From NCBI RefSeq assembly GCF_023554105.1, contig NZ_JAMJWE010000006.1:62001-126000 (forward strand): a DNA stretch of 64,000 nt, written 5' to 3'. The position numbers and the translations under genes were made by a program. Below the pieces are notes generated by a model, which did not search any database, was not told where the DNA came from, and worked only from the letters and a program-made list of their open reading frames with translations. Of the stretch, positions 1 through 10,538 are shown in pieces; within the stretch, counting starts at the first letter, position 1; every line of letters starts with the position of its first letter. This DNA comes from Brucella sp. 21LCYQ03 (GTDB taxonomy: Bacteria > Pseudomonadota > Alphaproteobacteria > Rhizobiales > Rhizobiaceae).

Positions 1-560
1 CGGGCAATGAATATGCTGGTCTGTCGGAAAACTGCCTGTTCTTCATCGGCGGCGTTATCAAGCACGCTAAGGCTGTGAACGCATTCACGAACCCATCAAC
101 TAACTCCTACAAGCGTCTGGTTCCGGGTTATGAAGCTCCAGTTCTGCTGGCTTACTCGGCTCGTAACCGTTCGGCTTCCTGCCGTATTCCTTTCGGCTCG
201 TCGCCGAAGTCGAAGCGTCTTGAAGTTCGCTTCCCGGATCCATCAGCAAATCCATATCTTTGCTTCTCGGCGCTGCTGATGGCTGGTCTTGATGGTATCA
301 AGAACAAGATTCATCCAGGTCAGGCTATGGACAAGGACCTCTACGATCTGCCTGCAAAGGAACTCAAGAAGATCCCAACCGTTTGCGGTTCGCTTCGCGA
401 AGCCCTTCAGGCGCTCGATAAGGATCGTGAGTTCCTCAAGGCTGGCGGCGTGTTTGAAGACGATCAGATCGATAGCTTCATCGAACTCAAAATGGCTGAA
501 GTGCTGCGTTATGAAACAACGCCGCATCCAGTCGAGTTCGACATGTACTACTCGGTTTAA
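1..560 (+). CDS. glnA: Glutamine synthetase type I, 3' part only
   Basis: C-terminal about 186 residues of glutamine synthetase (glutamate + ammonia + ATP to glutamine); the gene enters from the left edge and is in frame from base 3. Visible family motifs are the NRSASCRIP segment (residues around the catalytic arginine), the [10 protein letters not shown] stretch and, at bases 342-344, the tyrosine of LYDLP. That Tyr is the adenylylation site of GSI-beta enzymes, so the enzyme is probably controlled by GlnE adenylylation. The gene ends in a strong terminator. The GTG at 75 is internal, not a start. Confidence 0.97.
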   Translation, partial: GNEYAGLSENCLFFIGGVIKHAKAVNAFTNPSTNSYKRLVPGYEAPVLLAYSARNRSASCRIPFGSSPKSKRLEVRFPDPSANPYLCFSALLMAGLDGIKNKIHPGQAMDKDLYDLPAKELKKIPTVCGSLREALQALDKDREFLKAGGVFEDDQIDSFIELKMAEVLRYETTPHPVEFDMYYSV

Positions 561-641
561 CCACTATTGCGGGTCGGAAACGGCCCGCATCGGTTAAGAC
601 AGTTACCGAGGGGAACGACGTGCAGAATGCACGCGAAAGAA

Positions 642-668
642 AACCCGGCGAAAGCCGGGTTTTCTTTT
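642..668 (+). terminator. Rho-independent terminator of glnA
   Basis: An 8-bp perfect stem (AACCCGGC/GCCGGGTT) closed by a GAAA tetraloop is followed by TTCTTTT. It lies 80 bases after the glnA stop and just ahead of the convergent ATP12 gene. Confidence 0.9.
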
Positions 669-704
669 AATATCAGACTGTTATGTTTATTAGCTAAATA
701 TTGA

Positions 705-1487
705 CTAGAGCGCCTGTAACACGCGGGCTGCAACCAGCATTTCTCCATGACGGGTCTTGCGACGCGCTTGCGCTTCAGCATCTTCACCCCAATGCTCGAC
801 CGTCCAGTCCTCATCGAGATGGGCACGGTTCCAGCCGTCTTCAACAGAAACTTCGCCCTTGGCAATTGCCAATGCAATGAGTGCGGAGCCCGTTAGCGTG
901 GTCATGGTGTGGAGCGAAGCCAGCGCAATCGGATTTTTAAATTCTGTCAGATGAACGCCGAAAGCTGCAATCGCTTCGCGGGATTGTTCAACATGCATCA
1001 CGCCTTCAGCCAGCGCAAAACGTGCGCCGAGGCTTTCTGCCCAGTCAATCAGTGGGTCCCACTGCTCGGTCTGGCGAGCGACCAGTTCTTTCGGGCTTGC
1101 GGCGCGATAGCAAATCATATCGGTGCCAGCAAAGCGCAATATATCTTCGAAAACCGCCTGCGGGTCTTGCGCAATACCGTCAATGGCCGTGTTCACCATA
1201 CGCGTTGCAGGCATTTTGGAAGGGTCAATAACTTCCACCTGTGCACGAAACTCTTCCGCAATGATTTCAGTGGCTTGCGCTGTTGGCAAAAGCAGAACTG
1301 CACGCGCAGGCGTTTTTACCGGGCGACCATCCAGATGCACTGTGAAACCACCCTCGGTTTCAGCGACTTCCGCCTTTTCATAAAAGCGCTTTGGCAAAGG
1401 TGTGCGCATCAGTTCCTGTGAGCGCTTTACCGGGTCGGTTTGCGAGATCGGCATTTCGGCTTGAGGATCGCTCAGTGTGTCACGCAT
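705..1487 (-). CDS. ATP12 family F1-ATPase assembly chaperone
   Basis: 260 residues matching the ATP12 chaperone family, which in mitochondria and alphaproteobacteria helps assemble the alpha subunit of F1 ATP synthase. The recognisable parts are the N-terminal block beginning RFYEKAEV with VHLDGRPVKTPA, a central WDPL segment and the C-terminal TLTGSALIALA helix. Length is typical for bacterial members. It is the last gene of a four-gene minus-strand run and starts 21 bases after the HAD phosphatase stops. Restriction of the family to alphaproteobacteria and mitochondria supports the taxonomic call. Confidence 0.9.
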   Translation of the reverse strand: MRDTLSDPQAEMPISQTDPVKRSQELMRTPLPKRFYEKAEVAETEGGFTVHLDGRPVKTPARAVLLLPTAQATEIIAEEFRAQVEVIDPSKMPATRMVNTAIDGIAQDPQAVFEDILRFAGTDMICYRAASPKELVARQTEQWDPLIDWAESLGARFALAEGVMHVEQSREAIAAFGVHLTEFKNPIALASLHTMTTLTGSALIALAIAKGEVSVEDGWNRAHLDEDWTVEHWGEDAEAQARRKTRHGEMLVAARVLQAL

Positions 1488-1508
1488 AATTCTATCCAGT
1501 TGTTACGG

Positions 1509-2180
1509 TCAGGATGCAAGGGCATCCATTTCATGCAGGATCGCATGGAGTTCTTCAGGCTTATTCATAACATAGTGGGCGCCTGCATCTTTCAGTGCGT
1601 CAGGCTTATGATAGCCCCATGAAACACCAGCGGCACGTGCACCCGCTGAACGGGCCATTTGCATATCGTAAATCGCATCTCCGATCACGATTGTTCGCTC
1701 TGGTTCTATCCCTATTTCGGCACAGGATTCAAGCACCATGGCCGGATGCGGTTTGGACGGGCAATCATCAGCAGTACGAACAGTCATGAAATGATGTCCA
1801 ATGCCGTGTCGCTCAAAAATCGAACGCACGCCACGCTGCGACTTGCCAGTGACAATGCCGAGCAGCAGATCGTCGCGGCTACCAAGCTCAGTTAGAAGCG
1901 GTAAAATGCCGTCATAAAGCGGCTCTGCGAAATCAGGGTTTTGACGGTACTTTACAAAGTTTTCTTTGTAACGCTGCGTGAGCCAATGCGCCTGTTCGTC
2001 AACCTCTCGACCAAGCAATTGCGCAATAGCAATTGGCAATGAAAGACCGATGATGGAATGCGTCTGCTCAATTTCCGGCGGCGTCAATCCGGCATCGACA
2101 AAACTGGCCGCCATGCAATGGTGGATAGTGTCACCACTATCGACAAGTGTTCCGTCGCAATCAAAGAGAACGAGTTTCAT
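1509..2180 (-). CDS. HAD family phosphatase (phosphoglycolate phosphatase-like)
   Basis: 223 residues with all HAD motifs: DCDGT at residues 7-11 (nucleophile Asp7 and general acid Asp9), VTGKS for motif II, the lysine of CPSKPHP for motif III and IGDAIYDM for the metal-binding motif IV. The cap region after motif I is alpha-helical as in Gph/PGP-type enzymes. The substrate cannot be told from sequence. The ATG overlaps the stop of the upstream EamA gene as ATGA (2177-2180), so translation is probably coupled. Confidence 0.88.
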   Translation of the reverse strand: MKLVLFDCDGTLVDSGDTIHHCMAASFVDAGLTPPEIEQTHSIIGLSLPIAIAQLLGREVDEQAHWLTQRYKENFVKYRQNPDFAEPLYDGILPLLTELGSRDDLLLGIVTGKSQRGVRSIFERHGIGHHFMTVRTADDCPSKPHPAMVLESCAEIGIEPERTIVIGDAIYDMQMARSAGARAAGVSWGYHKPDALKDAGAHYVMNKPEELHAILHEMDALAS

Positions 2181-3112
2181 GAAGTTGCTCCGGCTTTTCC
2201 GCGTCGGTTGATAATAATAAGGCCAAGTCCGATCAGAGCCAGTGCTGCAAAGATTTTCCAGCCAAGTGTTTCATTGAGTAGCAGTCCGCTCAACAACACG
2301 CCAAACGCAGGCGTCAGAAACGCGAAGTTCGACAATTTAGATGCGGGATAACGACTTATCATCCAGAACCACAGCGGATAGGTAACGGCCACCACGAACA
2401 TCGATTGAAACAGAAATGACAGAACCGAAAGCAAATCAGGTTCGCGGATCAATGGGCCGCTTAGAAACATGAATGGCAACGGTACGATTGCGGCGACAGC
2501 TAACTGGTAAAGCAAAGTCTTTTCAGGTGCGGCACTCGCAAGCTTCGAACGTTTGATGACAATCGTCGTCATCCCCCATAACATACCGGATATCAGTGCC
2601 AGAATATCACCATACAGCGCATAAGGTCCGGGCCGACTGCTATTGTCGGCGAACACGATCACGACACCGAAGAATGCCACACACATGCCGATAAAAGCGC
2701 GCATCGACATCCTCTCGCCCAACAGAAAATGACTGCCGATTGCCACCCAGAATGGCATGACATTCATCAAAAGAGCGACACGTCCGACACTGGTCAGTTC
2801 CATCGCCAGAAAGATCAGAACGAATTCAACACCGAACAAAAGCCCAGCCAAAATGCCGGGCTTTAATGTTCCGTCGCGCCTGAAAAGCGGAATATGCTTC
2901 CAATAACACCAAAGGAATACACAAACCCCGCCCAATGCAGAGCGACCGGCTGCCATGAGCATGGGATTAAAACCGCGATTGCCGATCTTAATGGCAACCT
3001 GATTAAGTCCCCATGTGAACATGATGAACATGACAAGCGCTATGGCCAGCCCGTCAAATGCCGCCTTGCCCGGAACTGTTCCCGTTGCCGATCCCCCTCC
3101 AGCACCCGACAT
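2177..3112 (-). CDS. EamA/DMT family transporter
   Basis: 311 residues, about ten hydrophobic segments in two five-helix EamA repeats, as in drug/metabolite transporters of the inner membrane. Substrate unknown. A glycine-rich tail precedes the first helix (residues 1-15). It starts two bases after the pseudouridine synthase stop and overlaps the HAD gene by four bases, so the three genes are one transcription unit. Confidence 0.88.
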   Translation of the reverse strand: MSGAGGGSATGTVPGKAAFDGLAIALVMFIMFTWGLNQVAIKIGNRGFNPMLMAAGRSALGGVCVFLWCYWKHIPLFRRDGTLKPGILAGLLFGVEFVLIFLAMELTSVGRVALLMNVMPFWVAIGSHFLLGERMSMRAFIGMCVAFFGVVIVFADNSSRPGPYALYGDILALISGMLWGMTTIVIKRSKLASAAPEKTLLYQLAVAAIVPLPFMFLSGPLIREPDLLSVLSFLFQSMFVVAVTYPLWFWMISRYPASKLSNFAFLTPAFGVLLSGLLLNETLGWKIFAALALIGLGLIIINRRGKAGATS

Positions 3113-3114
3113 GT

Positions 3115-4095
3115 TTACTCTTCCGTGTCTGCCTCATCAAAGCCCAGCAAGTTCCACGACTGCACCATATGCGGTGGCAATGGAGCAGTGACGTCGATCA
3201 TGCCGCCAGATGGGTTTGGAATGCGAATGCGTCGTGCATGAAGATGGAGTTTCTTCTGAATGCCGCCGGGGAATTCCCAGTTTTGGTCAGCCTCAAAGTA
3301 TTTAGGGTCGCCGATGATCGGATGACCAATATGTGCCGCATGAACGCGCAGCTGGTGCGTACGGCCCGTATAAGGCTCCATTTCCAGCCATGTCAGATTG
3401 TTACCGACCTTTTCGATAATCCGGTAATAAGACACCGCATGATCGGAATCCGGCTCACCATGCTGGCAAACGCGCATCTTGTCGCCATCGGGCGTCTGCT
3501 CTTTGACAAGCCATGTCGAAATCTTGTCCTCGCGCTTACGCGGAACGCCCTTTACCAAAGCCCAATAGGTTTTCTTGGTATCACGTTCGCGGAATGCGGC
3601 GGTCAGTGCCTGTGCAGCACCACGTGTTTTTGCAACAACAAGGCAGCCTGACGTATCACGATCGATACGATGCACGAGGCGAGGCTTTTCGCCTTTTTTA
3701 TTCCGCCATGCTTCCAGCATGCCATCGACATGGCGAACAAGACCCGAACCGCCCTGCACTGCCAAACCCGCAGGCTTGTTGAAAACATAGACCTTCGGAT
3801 CTTCATAAATCAGCATTTGCTTCAGAACATCGCCATCATCCTGAGAGCGAATGGTACGCGCGGTCACCGGGCCGGTTGGCGTTTCATCGCCACCAATCGG
3901 CGGAATGCGGACAGACTGGCCAGCCTGTAAGCGCGTGTCTGACTTTGCACGGCCACCATCAATGCGAACCTGACCGGAGCGCAATAGCTTTTGCAGGTGT
4001 CCAAAGCCGAGCCCCGGAAAATGGACCTTGAACCAGCGATCAAGACGCATACCCGCCTCGTCTGTAGCCACAGTTTTTTGTTCAACGCCTGCCAT
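3115..4095 (-). CDS. RluC/RluD-type pseudouridine synthase
   Basis: Pseudouridine synthase of the RluA superfamily, 326 residues from the ATG at 4095. An N-terminal S4 RNA-binding domain (about residues 14-60, RLDRWFK onward) is followed by the catalytic domain with HRIDRDTSG at 142-150; Asp146 is the predicted nucleophile. The GRTHQLRVH motif lies further on. The architecture fits 23S rRNA modification, but the target position is not deducible. The frame stays open to a GTG at 4212, which would add 39 residues without family resemblance, so I prefer the ATG. First gene of the run down to the ATP12 gene; divergent from ndvA. Confidence 0.9.
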   Translation of the reverse strand: MAGVEQKTVATDEAGMRLDRWFKVHFPGLGFGHLQKLLRSGQVRIDGGRAKSDTRLQAGQSVRIPPIGGDETPTGPVTARTIRSQDDGDVLKQMLIYEDPKVYVFNKPAGLAVQGGSGLVRHVDGMLEAWRNKKGEKPRLVHRIDRDTSGCLVVAKTRGAAQALTAAFRERDTKKTYWALVKGVPRKREDKISTWLVKEQTPDGDKMRVCQHGEPDSDHAVSYYRIIEKVGNNLTWLEMEPYTGRTHQLRVHAAHIGHPIIGDPKYFEADQNWEFPGGIQKKLHLHARRIRIPNPSGGMIDVTAPLPPHMVQSWNLLGFDEADTEE

Positions 4096-4368
4096 GGAAA
4101 AAACCCGATCAATACTTCTTTGGGGCACAAGCCTTGCGTGCCGCTCTTTTATGACTGTCAATAGACGCGCGAAGGGCAGATTGCTAGGCATAAAAGCATT
4201 TGCCGCTGTCACAAATGATCGTCAGAGTCTTCACGCTCGGTTACATGTGTTTTTAATTTATGGTCAACCTTGTCACCTATTCGACACTTCTTGCCATCAT
4301 TGCATATTGATAGAATAGGGCGACTGCACCATGTAGTCCTCTGAAATAGAACGAGCGGGAGTGCTAAG

Positions 4369-6174
4369 GTGTCATTGCTCAAAATCTACTGGCGAGCCAT
4401 GGAATATCTTGCGGCGGAGAAAGCTGCAACGATCACCATGTGTATTGCAAGCGTATTGGTTGCCCTTGTCATGCTGGCTGAACCGATCCTTTTCGGTCAG
4501 GTCATTCAGGCTATCTCCGATAAGGGCGATATTTTTACGCAGCTCGCCATGTGGGCCGCACTTGGCGCATTTAACATCATCGCAGCCGTGTTTGTGGCGC
4601 GCGGGGCTGACCGCCTCGCCCATCGCCGCCGTCTCGGTGTGATGATCGACTCCTATGAACGCATCATCACCATGCCTTTGTCATGGCATCAGAAGCGCGG
4701 CACATCAAATGCCTTGCACACGCTGATCCGTGCAACTGACTCGCTCTTTACGCTCTGGCTTGAATTCATGCGCCAGCACCTGACCACTGTTGTGGCTCTG
4801 GTAGCACTCGTTCCTGTCGCGATGACGATGGATATGCGCATGTCCATGGTGCTAATCGTGCTTGGTGTGATCTATGTGATGATCGGCCAGCTCGTCATGC
4901 GCAAGACCAAGGACGGTCAGGCAGCGGTTGAAAAGCATCACCACAAGCTGTTTGAGCATGTGAGCGATACAATCAGCAACGTTTCTGTTGTGCAGAGCTA
5001 TAACCGTATTTCTTCGGAAACCAAGTCGCTGCGCGAATATGCGAAGAACCTCGAAAACGTGCAGTTTCCAGTTCTTAACTGGTGGGCGCTTGCCAGCGGT
5101 TTGAACCGCATGGCTTCGACACTGTCGATGGTTATCGTGCTGCTGCTCGGTGCATATTTCGTGACCAAGGGTCAGATGCGCGTTGGCGATGTGATTGCCT
5201 TTATCGGCTTCGCACAGCTGATGATCGGACGTCTTGACCAGATCAGCGCATTTATCAACCAGACTGTAACGGCACGTGCCAAGCTCGAAGAATTCTTCGA
5301 GATGGAAGACGCGACTGCTGACCGTCAGGAACCACAGGGCGCGACCGATCTTGAAAATGTCAAGGGTGGCATTGTGTTCGACAATGTGACCTTCGAGTTC
5401 CCAAATTCGGGTCAGGGCGTTTATGACGTATCGTTTGAAGTAAAGCCCGGTCAGACAGTCGCTATCGTTGGCCCAACGGGTGCTGGCAAGACAACGCTGA
5501 TCAATATTCTTCAGCGCGTGTTCGATCCCGCTGCCGGTCGCATTCTGATTGATGGTACGGACACACGCACCATCAGCCGCCGCTCATTGCGTCATGCGAT
5601 TGCAACAGTGTTTCAGGATGCAGGTCTGTTCAACCGTTCGGTAGAAGAGAATATTCGCGTCGGCAATGAGAATGCTTCGTCTGACATGGTTCATGCTGCT
5701 GCGAAGGCTGCTGCTGCGCATGACTTTATTCTCGCCAAGGGCAATGGTTATGATACTGTTGTCGGTGAACGCGGTTCGCAGCTTTCGGGTGGTGAACGTC
5801 AGCGTCTGGCCATTGCACGTGCTATCCTTAAAGACTCACCAATCCTCGTGCTTGATGAAGCGACCAGTGCGCTGGACGTTGAGACCGAAGAGAAGGTGAA
5901 GCAGGCCGTTGATGATCTCAGCCAGAACCGCACGACCTTCATCATTGCGCACCGTCTGTCGACTGTCCGTTCTGCCGATATTGTCCTGTTCATGGACAAG
6001 GGCCATCTGGTCGAACGCGGTAGTTTCGATGAACTGGCTGCGCGTGGTGGCCGCTTCTCCGACCTGCTTCGTGCCGGTGGCTTGCAGCTTGAAGACAAGT
6101 CTGCAAAAGCCGACGAGGAAGAGGCCGAAGTCAGCAATGTCATGCAGTTCCCGGTCAAGGGTTCGGTTGCCTGA
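4369..6174 (+). CDS. ndvA: Cyclic beta-1,2-glucan exporter, fused permease/ATPase
   Basis: 601-residue half-transporter of the NdvA/ChvA family, which exports cyclic beta-1,2-glucan to the periplasm and is needed for host interaction and osmoadaptation in rhizobia and Brucella. The membrane domain covers about residues 15-310 with six hydrophobic segments. The nucleotide-binding domain follows, with Walker A GPTGAGKTT (368-376), signature LSGGERQ (472-478) and Walker B ILVLDEA. Length equals that of family members. Start is GTG at 4369, with a GGGAG ribosome site at 4357-4361. Transcribed alone, with its own terminator. Confidence 0.95.
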   Translation: MSLLKIYWRAMEYLAAEKAATITMCIASVLVALVMLAEPILFGQVIQAISDKGDIFTQLAMWAALGAFNIIAAVFVARGADRLAHRRRLGVMIDSYERIITMPLSWHQKRGTSNALHTLIRATDSLFTLWLEFMRQHLTTVVALVALVPVAMTMDMRMSMVLIVLGVIYVMIGQLVMRKTKDGQAAVEKHHHKLFEHVSDTISNVSVVQSYNRISSETKSLREYAKNLENVQFPVLNWWALASGLNRMASTLSMVIVLLLGAYFVTKGQMRVGDVIAFIGFAQLMIGRLDQISAFINQTVTARAKLEEFFEMEDATADRQEPQGATDLENVKGGIVFDNVTFEFPNSGQGVYDVSFEVKPGQTVAIVGPTGAGKTTLINILQRVFDPAAGRILIDGTDTRTISRRSLRHAIATVFQDAGLFNRSVEENIRVGNENASSDMVHAAAKAAAAHDFILAKGNGYDTVVGERGSQLSGGERQRLAIARAILKDSPILVLDEATSALDVETEEKVKQAVDDLSQNRTTFIIAHRLSTVRSADIVLFMDKGHLVERGSFDELAARGGRFSDLLRAGGLQLEDKSAKADEEEAEVSNVMQFPVKGSVA

Positions 6175-6193
6175 TAAAGCTAAAACATCAAAG

Positions 6194-6220
6194 AAAAAGG
6201 CCCTTAGCGGGCCTTTTTTT
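6194..6220. terminator. Bidirectional terminator between ndvA and the MBL gene
   Basis: Ten-base stem AAAAAGGCCC/GGGCCTTTTT with loop TTAGC and a seven-T run at 6214-6220. It follows ndvA by 20 bases, and the A-rich left arm gives U-rich RNA in the other direction, where the converging MBL gene stops at 6219. Confidence 0.88.
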
Positions 6221-7040
6221 ATGTCATGGGAACTTCAAAGCTTAACCCGTCATAGCCGGGCTCGACATGTTCAGGCGTCTCGCGCATGACCGTGTCGTAA
6301 TCGAGTGGAACATGCATGTGCGTCAGGATTGCACGCTTCGGACCGAAAAACTCAATCCATTCCAGTGCTTGTTCTAACGAGAAATGACTTGGATGCGGGC
6401 GATATTGCAGCGCACCGATAATCAGCACATCAGCGTGGCGGATATATTTCAGACTCTCATCCGGGAACGCGCTTACATCCGTACAGTAAGCGACATTGCC
6501 AATACGGAAGCCCAGCGATTCAATATCGCCATGGACTTGGCGGAACGGTTCAAAGCGGATCGCCCCACCTGCTCCAGTAATTGAAAAAGGCGTTTCAGCC
6601 ATAATGTCGTGCATCGATAAGATCGGCGGATAACTCGATCCCACTGGTGTCTCGAAACAATAACCGAAAGCTTCAAACAGGCGGTTGCGTGTTAGCCGGT
6701 TGGCATAGACATCCATCAGCCGCCTATTTTCAACGACATAGGTTCGCAAATCATCAATGCCATGAATATGGTCGGCATGTGGATGCGTATAGATGGCAGC
6801 ATCGAGCGACGCCACTTTGGCATCAATCATCTGGTCTCGAAAGTCCGGGCCAGTATCGATAACAACGACCGTGCTTTTCCCCTCCGCATTGAAGCGTTCA
6901 ACGAGTAAAGCAGCGCGGCGGCGCTTATTCTTTGGATTCTGAGGATCGCAATTGCCCCAATCGCCATTGATACGCGGCACACCGGGTGACGAACCGCACC
7001 CGAGAATTGTGAAACGCAAACAATTGCGAAGCGATACCAC
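6219..7040 (-). CDS. MBL fold metallo-hydrolase (PhnP-like)
   Basis: 273 residues of the metallo-beta-lactamase fold. The zinc ligands are the HPHADH motif at 86-91, the later VHGD and CTDVS, and a final histidine in THMHVPLD. It resembles PhnP-type cyclic phosphodiesterases and tRNase Z relatives; the actual substrate is unknown. The first residues (LGCGSSPGVPRI) are typical of this branch. Start is GTG at 7040, five bases after the tatD stop, so it ends a long minus-strand operon beginning at rlpA. Confidence 0.88.
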   Translation of the reverse strand: MVSLRNCLRFTILGCGSSPGVPRINGDWGNCDPQNPKNKRRRAALLVERFNAEGKSTVVVIDTGPDFRDQMIDAKVASLDAAIYTHPHADHIHGIDDLRTYVVENRRLMDVYANRLTRNRLFEAFGYCFETPVGSSYPPILSMHDIMAETPFSITGAGGAIRFEPFRQVHGDIESLGFRIGNVAYCTDVSAFPDESLKYIRHADVLIIGALQYRPHPSHFSLEQALEWIEFFGPKRAILTHMHVPLDYDTVMRETPEHVEPGYDGLSFEVPMT

Positions 7041-7045
7041 GATGA

Positions 7046-7834
7046 CTATTCCCCGGCAGGCTTTGGCATTTTGGAGAAAAGCCGGAAGACATTTTCGCTC
7101 GTAATGTCAGCGACTTCATCGCGGCTTACGCCAATGGTTTCAGCCAAAACGGATGCTGTGTGCTGCACGAATGATGGCTCATTGCGGCTTCCGCGATGCG
7201 GCATCGGCGCGAGATAAGGAGCATCTGTCTCAACCAGCAGACGATCACGCGGAACAATCTGCGCTACTTCGCGAATATCGGCGGAGTTCTTGAAGGTCAG
7301 AATGCCGGAGAACGACACATAACCGCCTAGCTCAACGCCTTTTTCAGCCAATGCCTTGCCTGATGAGAAGCAATGCAGAATGAAAGGAAATGCACCCTTA
7401 GCCGTCTCAGCTTCCAGAATATCGGCCATATCCTGATCGGCACTGCGTGCGTGGATAACAAGCGGCAACTGTGTGCGGCGGGCAGCTTCGATATGCACGA
7501 GAAAGCCCTGACGCTGGGCTTCCTGCGGCGCATAATCATAATGATAGTCTAGCCCCGCCTCGCCTATGGCGACGACTTTCGGGTGCTCTGCCAGCTTCAC
7601 GAGATCGTCAGCCGTAACATCCAGCTCCTCATGCGCATTGTTCGGATGGGTGCCAACCGAACAATAGACGCTTTCGTATTTCTCGGTGAGTGCGAGGATC
7701 GTATCGAACTTGCGCACACGCGTTGAAATCGTGACCATGCGCTTGATGCCAGCATCAAGAGCGCGTTGCACGATCGCATCGCGTTCCGGCTCGAAATCCG
7801 CAAAGTCGAGATGGCAGTGACTATCAACAAGCAT
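7046..7834 (-). CDS. tatD: TatD family metal-dependent hydrolase
   Basis: 262 residues starting with the HxH metal site SHCHLD (His6, His8), followed by GEAGLDYHYD and the C-terminal ETDAPYLAP motif, all diagnostic of TatD/YcfH DNases. The open frame reaches back to 7915 but that part overlaps metG; ATG 7834 lies just after the metG stop at 7842 and gives the canonical N-terminus. Between metG and the MBL gene, the usual rhizobial order. Confidence 0.92.
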   Translation of the reverse strand: MLVDSHCHLDFADFEPERDAIVQRALDAGIKRMVTISTRVRKFDTILALTEKYESVYCSVGTHPNNAHEELDVTADDLVKLAEHPKVVAIGEAGLDYHYDYAPQEAQRQGFLVHIEAARRTQLPLVIHARSADQDMADILEAETAKGAFPFILHCFSSGKALAEKGVELGGYVSFSGILTFKNSADIREVAQIVPRDRLLVETDAPYLAPMPHRGSRNEPSFVQHTASVLAETIGVSRDEVADITSENVFRLFSKMPKPAGE

Positions 7835-7841
7835 ATTCGGC

Positions 7842-9389
7842 TCAGTTCTGCTCTTCTGGTTCCACATAGCGCGGGAAAACTGGCTGTGGTGCTGGCAGTT
7901 CTGCACCGCCGACAAGTGGATGTGCGCTTACGTCAGAAAACTGACGCTGATCTGCAGGGATTGCCAGAATATCGAGCAGCTTTTCTGCCGACTGCGGAAT
8001 GAACGGCTGCACCATGATACCAACGCGGCGGATCACTTCTGCAGTCACATAGAGCACCGTGCCCATGCGTTCTATGTCAGTCTTACGCAGCGCCCAAGGC
8101 TCCTGCCCGGCAAAGTAACGATTTGCTTCTGCAACCACCGCAAAAATGCTGCCCAGTGCGATATGCAATGCCTGATCACCGACGGCTTTACGTGCGGTTT
8201 CCAATGCAGCATCGGCCTGATCGAGAATGGCCTTATCCGCCTCCGAGAACGCGCCCGGAACCGGCACCTTGCCTTCGCAGTTCTTTGCAATCATTGACAG
8301 CGAGCGCTGCGCAAGATTGCCCAGATCATTGGCGAGATCGGCATTGGTGCGGTTGACGATGGCGTCGTGGCTATAGCTGCCATCCTGACCAAATGGCACT
8401 TCGCGCATCAGGAAGTAACGCAATTGATCAAGACCATAGCGTTCGACCAGTTCAAACGGATCGATAACGTTGCCGAGAGACTTCGACATTTTTTCACCGC
8501 GATTGAACAGGAAGCCATGCGCAAACACGCGCTTTGGCAGCGGAATGCCTGCTGACATCAGGAATGCTGGCCAGTAAACTGCGTGGAAACGCGAAATATC
8601 CTTGCCGATGATATGTGCATCAGCAGGCCAGTAAGCCCACTTCTCGTCGGTTTTATCTGGATAGCCGAGCGCAGTAATATAGTTGGTCAGCGCATCGACC
8701 CAGACATACATGACGTGCTTTTCATCGCCCGGAACCGGAATACCCCAATCGAATGTCGTGCGCGAAATCGAAAGATCTTTCAGGCCAGACTTAACGAAGC
8801 TGACGATCTCGTTGCGACGCTCCGCAGGCATGATGAAGCCAGGATTGTTTTCATAAAGCTCAAGCAACTTGTCCTGATAGTTCGACAGGCGGAAGAAATA
8901 GCTTTCTTCTTCGACCCATTCGACAACGGTCCCCTGTGGACCGTAGCGAAGATTATCGGCACGGACTTCGGTTTCTTCTTCGCCGTAATAGGCTTCGTCG
9001 CGCACCGAATACCAGCCCGCATAACCGCCCTTATAAATGTCGCCACTGGCTGACATTGCCTGCCAGATTGCCTGACTGGCCTTGTAATGGCGCTCTTCCG
9101 AGGTACGGATATAATCGTCGTGCGAGCTGTTCAGAAACTCGCCCATGCGCTGGAAAGCAGCCGTGTTGCGATCTGCAAGCTCGCGAGGCGTGATGCCCTC
9201 CTTACGCGCGCTCTGCAACATCTTGATGCCGTGTTCGTCCGAGCCGGTCAGGAAGTGAACATCCTTGCCATCCAGACGCTGAAAACGCGCCATAGCATCG
9301 GTCGCAATCAACTCATAAGCATGACCGATATGCGGCTTGCCATTTGGGTAAGCAATCGCAGTGGTGATATAGAATTTTTCGCGGCTCAT
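7842..9389 (-). CDS. metG: Methionyl-tRNA synthetase
   Basis: 515 residues, class I synthetase charging tRNA-Met. HIGH signature is HIGH at residues 20-23 and KMSKS at 300-304. The connecting region ([10 protein letters not shown]) lacks the CxxC zinc knuckles of E. coli MetG, so it belongs to the zinc-free, shorter MetRS type, and there is no C-terminal dimerisation EMAP domain. Separated by 72 bases from holB in the same orientation. Confidence 0.97.
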   Translation of the reverse strand: MSREKFYITTAIAYPNGKPHIGHAYELIATDAMARFQRLDGKDVHFLTGSDEHGIKMLQSARKEGITPRELADRNTAAFQRMGEFLNSSHDDYIRTSEERHYKASQAIWQAMSASGDIYKGGYAGWYSVRDEAYYGEEETEVRADNLRYGPQGTVVEWVEEESYFFRLSNYQDKLLELYENNPGFIMPAERRNEIVSFVKSGLKDLSISRTTFDWGIPVPGDEKHVMYVWVDALTNYITALGYPDKTDEKWAYWPADAHIIGKDISRFHAVYWPAFLMSAGIPLPKRVFAHGFLFNRGEKMSKSLGNVIDPFELVERYGLDQLRYFLMREVPFGQDGSYSHDAIVNRTNADLANDLGNLAQRSLSMIAKNCEGKVPVPGAFSEADKAILDQADAALETARKAVGDQALHIALGSIFAVVAEANRYFAGQEPWALRKTDIERMGTVLYVTAEVIRRVGIMVQPFIPQSAEKLLDILAIPADQRQFSDVSAHPLVGGAELPAPQPVFPRYVEPEEQN

Positions 9390-9461
9390 CTAAAATCCGG
9401 CTTCTTCAAGTGTGATGTTCAAAAAACGTTAGCGGTGACATAACGCAGTTATAGCGGCATG

Positions 9462-10538
9462 TCACGTAAGCGGAGGCACGCCAGATCGAAAAGCGCGATG
9501 CGTTTTTTCCAAAAGGATCATAACGGCCTGCTTGCGGTCGAGATTATAGGTCTCGGCGTTGGTAATTTCGCGGGTCAGTTCGCTCCAGTAGCGCGACCAT
9601 TGATCCGCTTCACGCGTTTGCCCCGAATCTGCATAGCGACGCGCCTCATCAGCGATCAGGCTCATCAGATAGTCGCGGAACAGTTCATACTGAACCTCAG
9701 CCTCGCGACCATTGAGAACATTTGAAAGCGTCTGCGCTTTCGGCAGATCAAAAGTCTGACCGCGTAAAATAGCATCCAACGTATCCGAAATTTCCAGACC
9801 ACCATGCGCGACAAGCAGCAGCGCTTTGCGAACGCTGCCTTCTGAGCGCGTCAGCAGTGCTGGTGTGATATTGCCCGCATCAAGGCCAACGCTTGGCCCG
9901 ATATGCGTCAATGCATCGGTGAGAGGCTCATCCGCTAGCGGTTTAAACTGGATACTCTGACAGCGCGACCGGATCGTCGGCAAAAGCCTGCCTGACGAAT
10001 GCGAGATCAGGATAAACATCGCCCGCGCCGGTGGTTCTTCCAGCGTTTTTAGCAGAGCATTGGCGGCATTGCGGTTCATGTCATCTGCCGGATCGACTAT
10101 GACAATGCGCCATGCGCCGTCTGATGCCGTGCGGGTCAAAAAATGCGTTACGCGGCGAATTTCCTCGACCGGAATACCGGTTTTGAATTTGCCCGTTTTC
10201 TGATCGAAAGGCCGGTTGATGTGCAGCACCGCCGGATGCATACCGCCTGCAATCTGTCGCCAGAGCGGTTTGCTGAAATCAGGTGTTTCAATGGTTTCAG
10301 GCGCAGATGCATGGTCACCATGCGCAAGCATGTGGCCTGCCAGATGAAACGCCAGCGTTGCTTTGCCTATGCCCTGCTCGCCCTCAAACAACAGCGCATG
10401 ATGCATACGGCCTTCGCGATAGGCTTGCGCAAGGAACGAAGTAATTTCATCGTGACCAGTCAGATAATCGCTGGCAGATGGTTCAGCCACACCTTCGGTT
10501 GAATCATGGGCTTTGGGGACGTCGAGTTCTTCGATCAT
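9462..10538 (-). CDS. holB: DNA polymerase III delta' subunit
   Basis: 358 residues; AAA+ clamp-loader subunit. A P-loop-like GEQGIGKAT at 53-61 is followed by [23 protein letters not shown], the classic delta' segment ending in the SRC motif (RSRCQSIQF). Delta' subunits do not hydrolyse ATP, although this one keeps a rather complete P-loop. The zinc-binding cysteines of E. coli HolB between the P-loop and Walker B are absent. Its ATG overlaps the tmk stop by four bases. Confidence 0.92.
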   Translation of the reverse strand: MIEELDVPKAHDSTEGVAEPSASDYLTGHDEITSFLAQAYREGRMHHALLFEGEQGIGKATLAFHLAGHMLAHGDHASAPETIETPDFSKPLWRQIAGGMHPAVLHINRPFDQKTGKFKTGIPVEEIRRVTHFLTRTASDGAWRIVIVDPADDMNRNAANALLKTLEEPPARAMFILISHSSGRLLPTIRSRCQSIQFKPLADEPLTDALTHIGPSVGLDAGNITPALLTRSEGSVRKALLLVAHGGLEISDTLDAILRGQTFDLPKAQTLSNVLNGREAEVQYELFRDYLMSLIADEARRYADSGQTREADQWSRYWSELTREITNAETYNLDRKQAVMILLEKTHRAFRSGVPPLT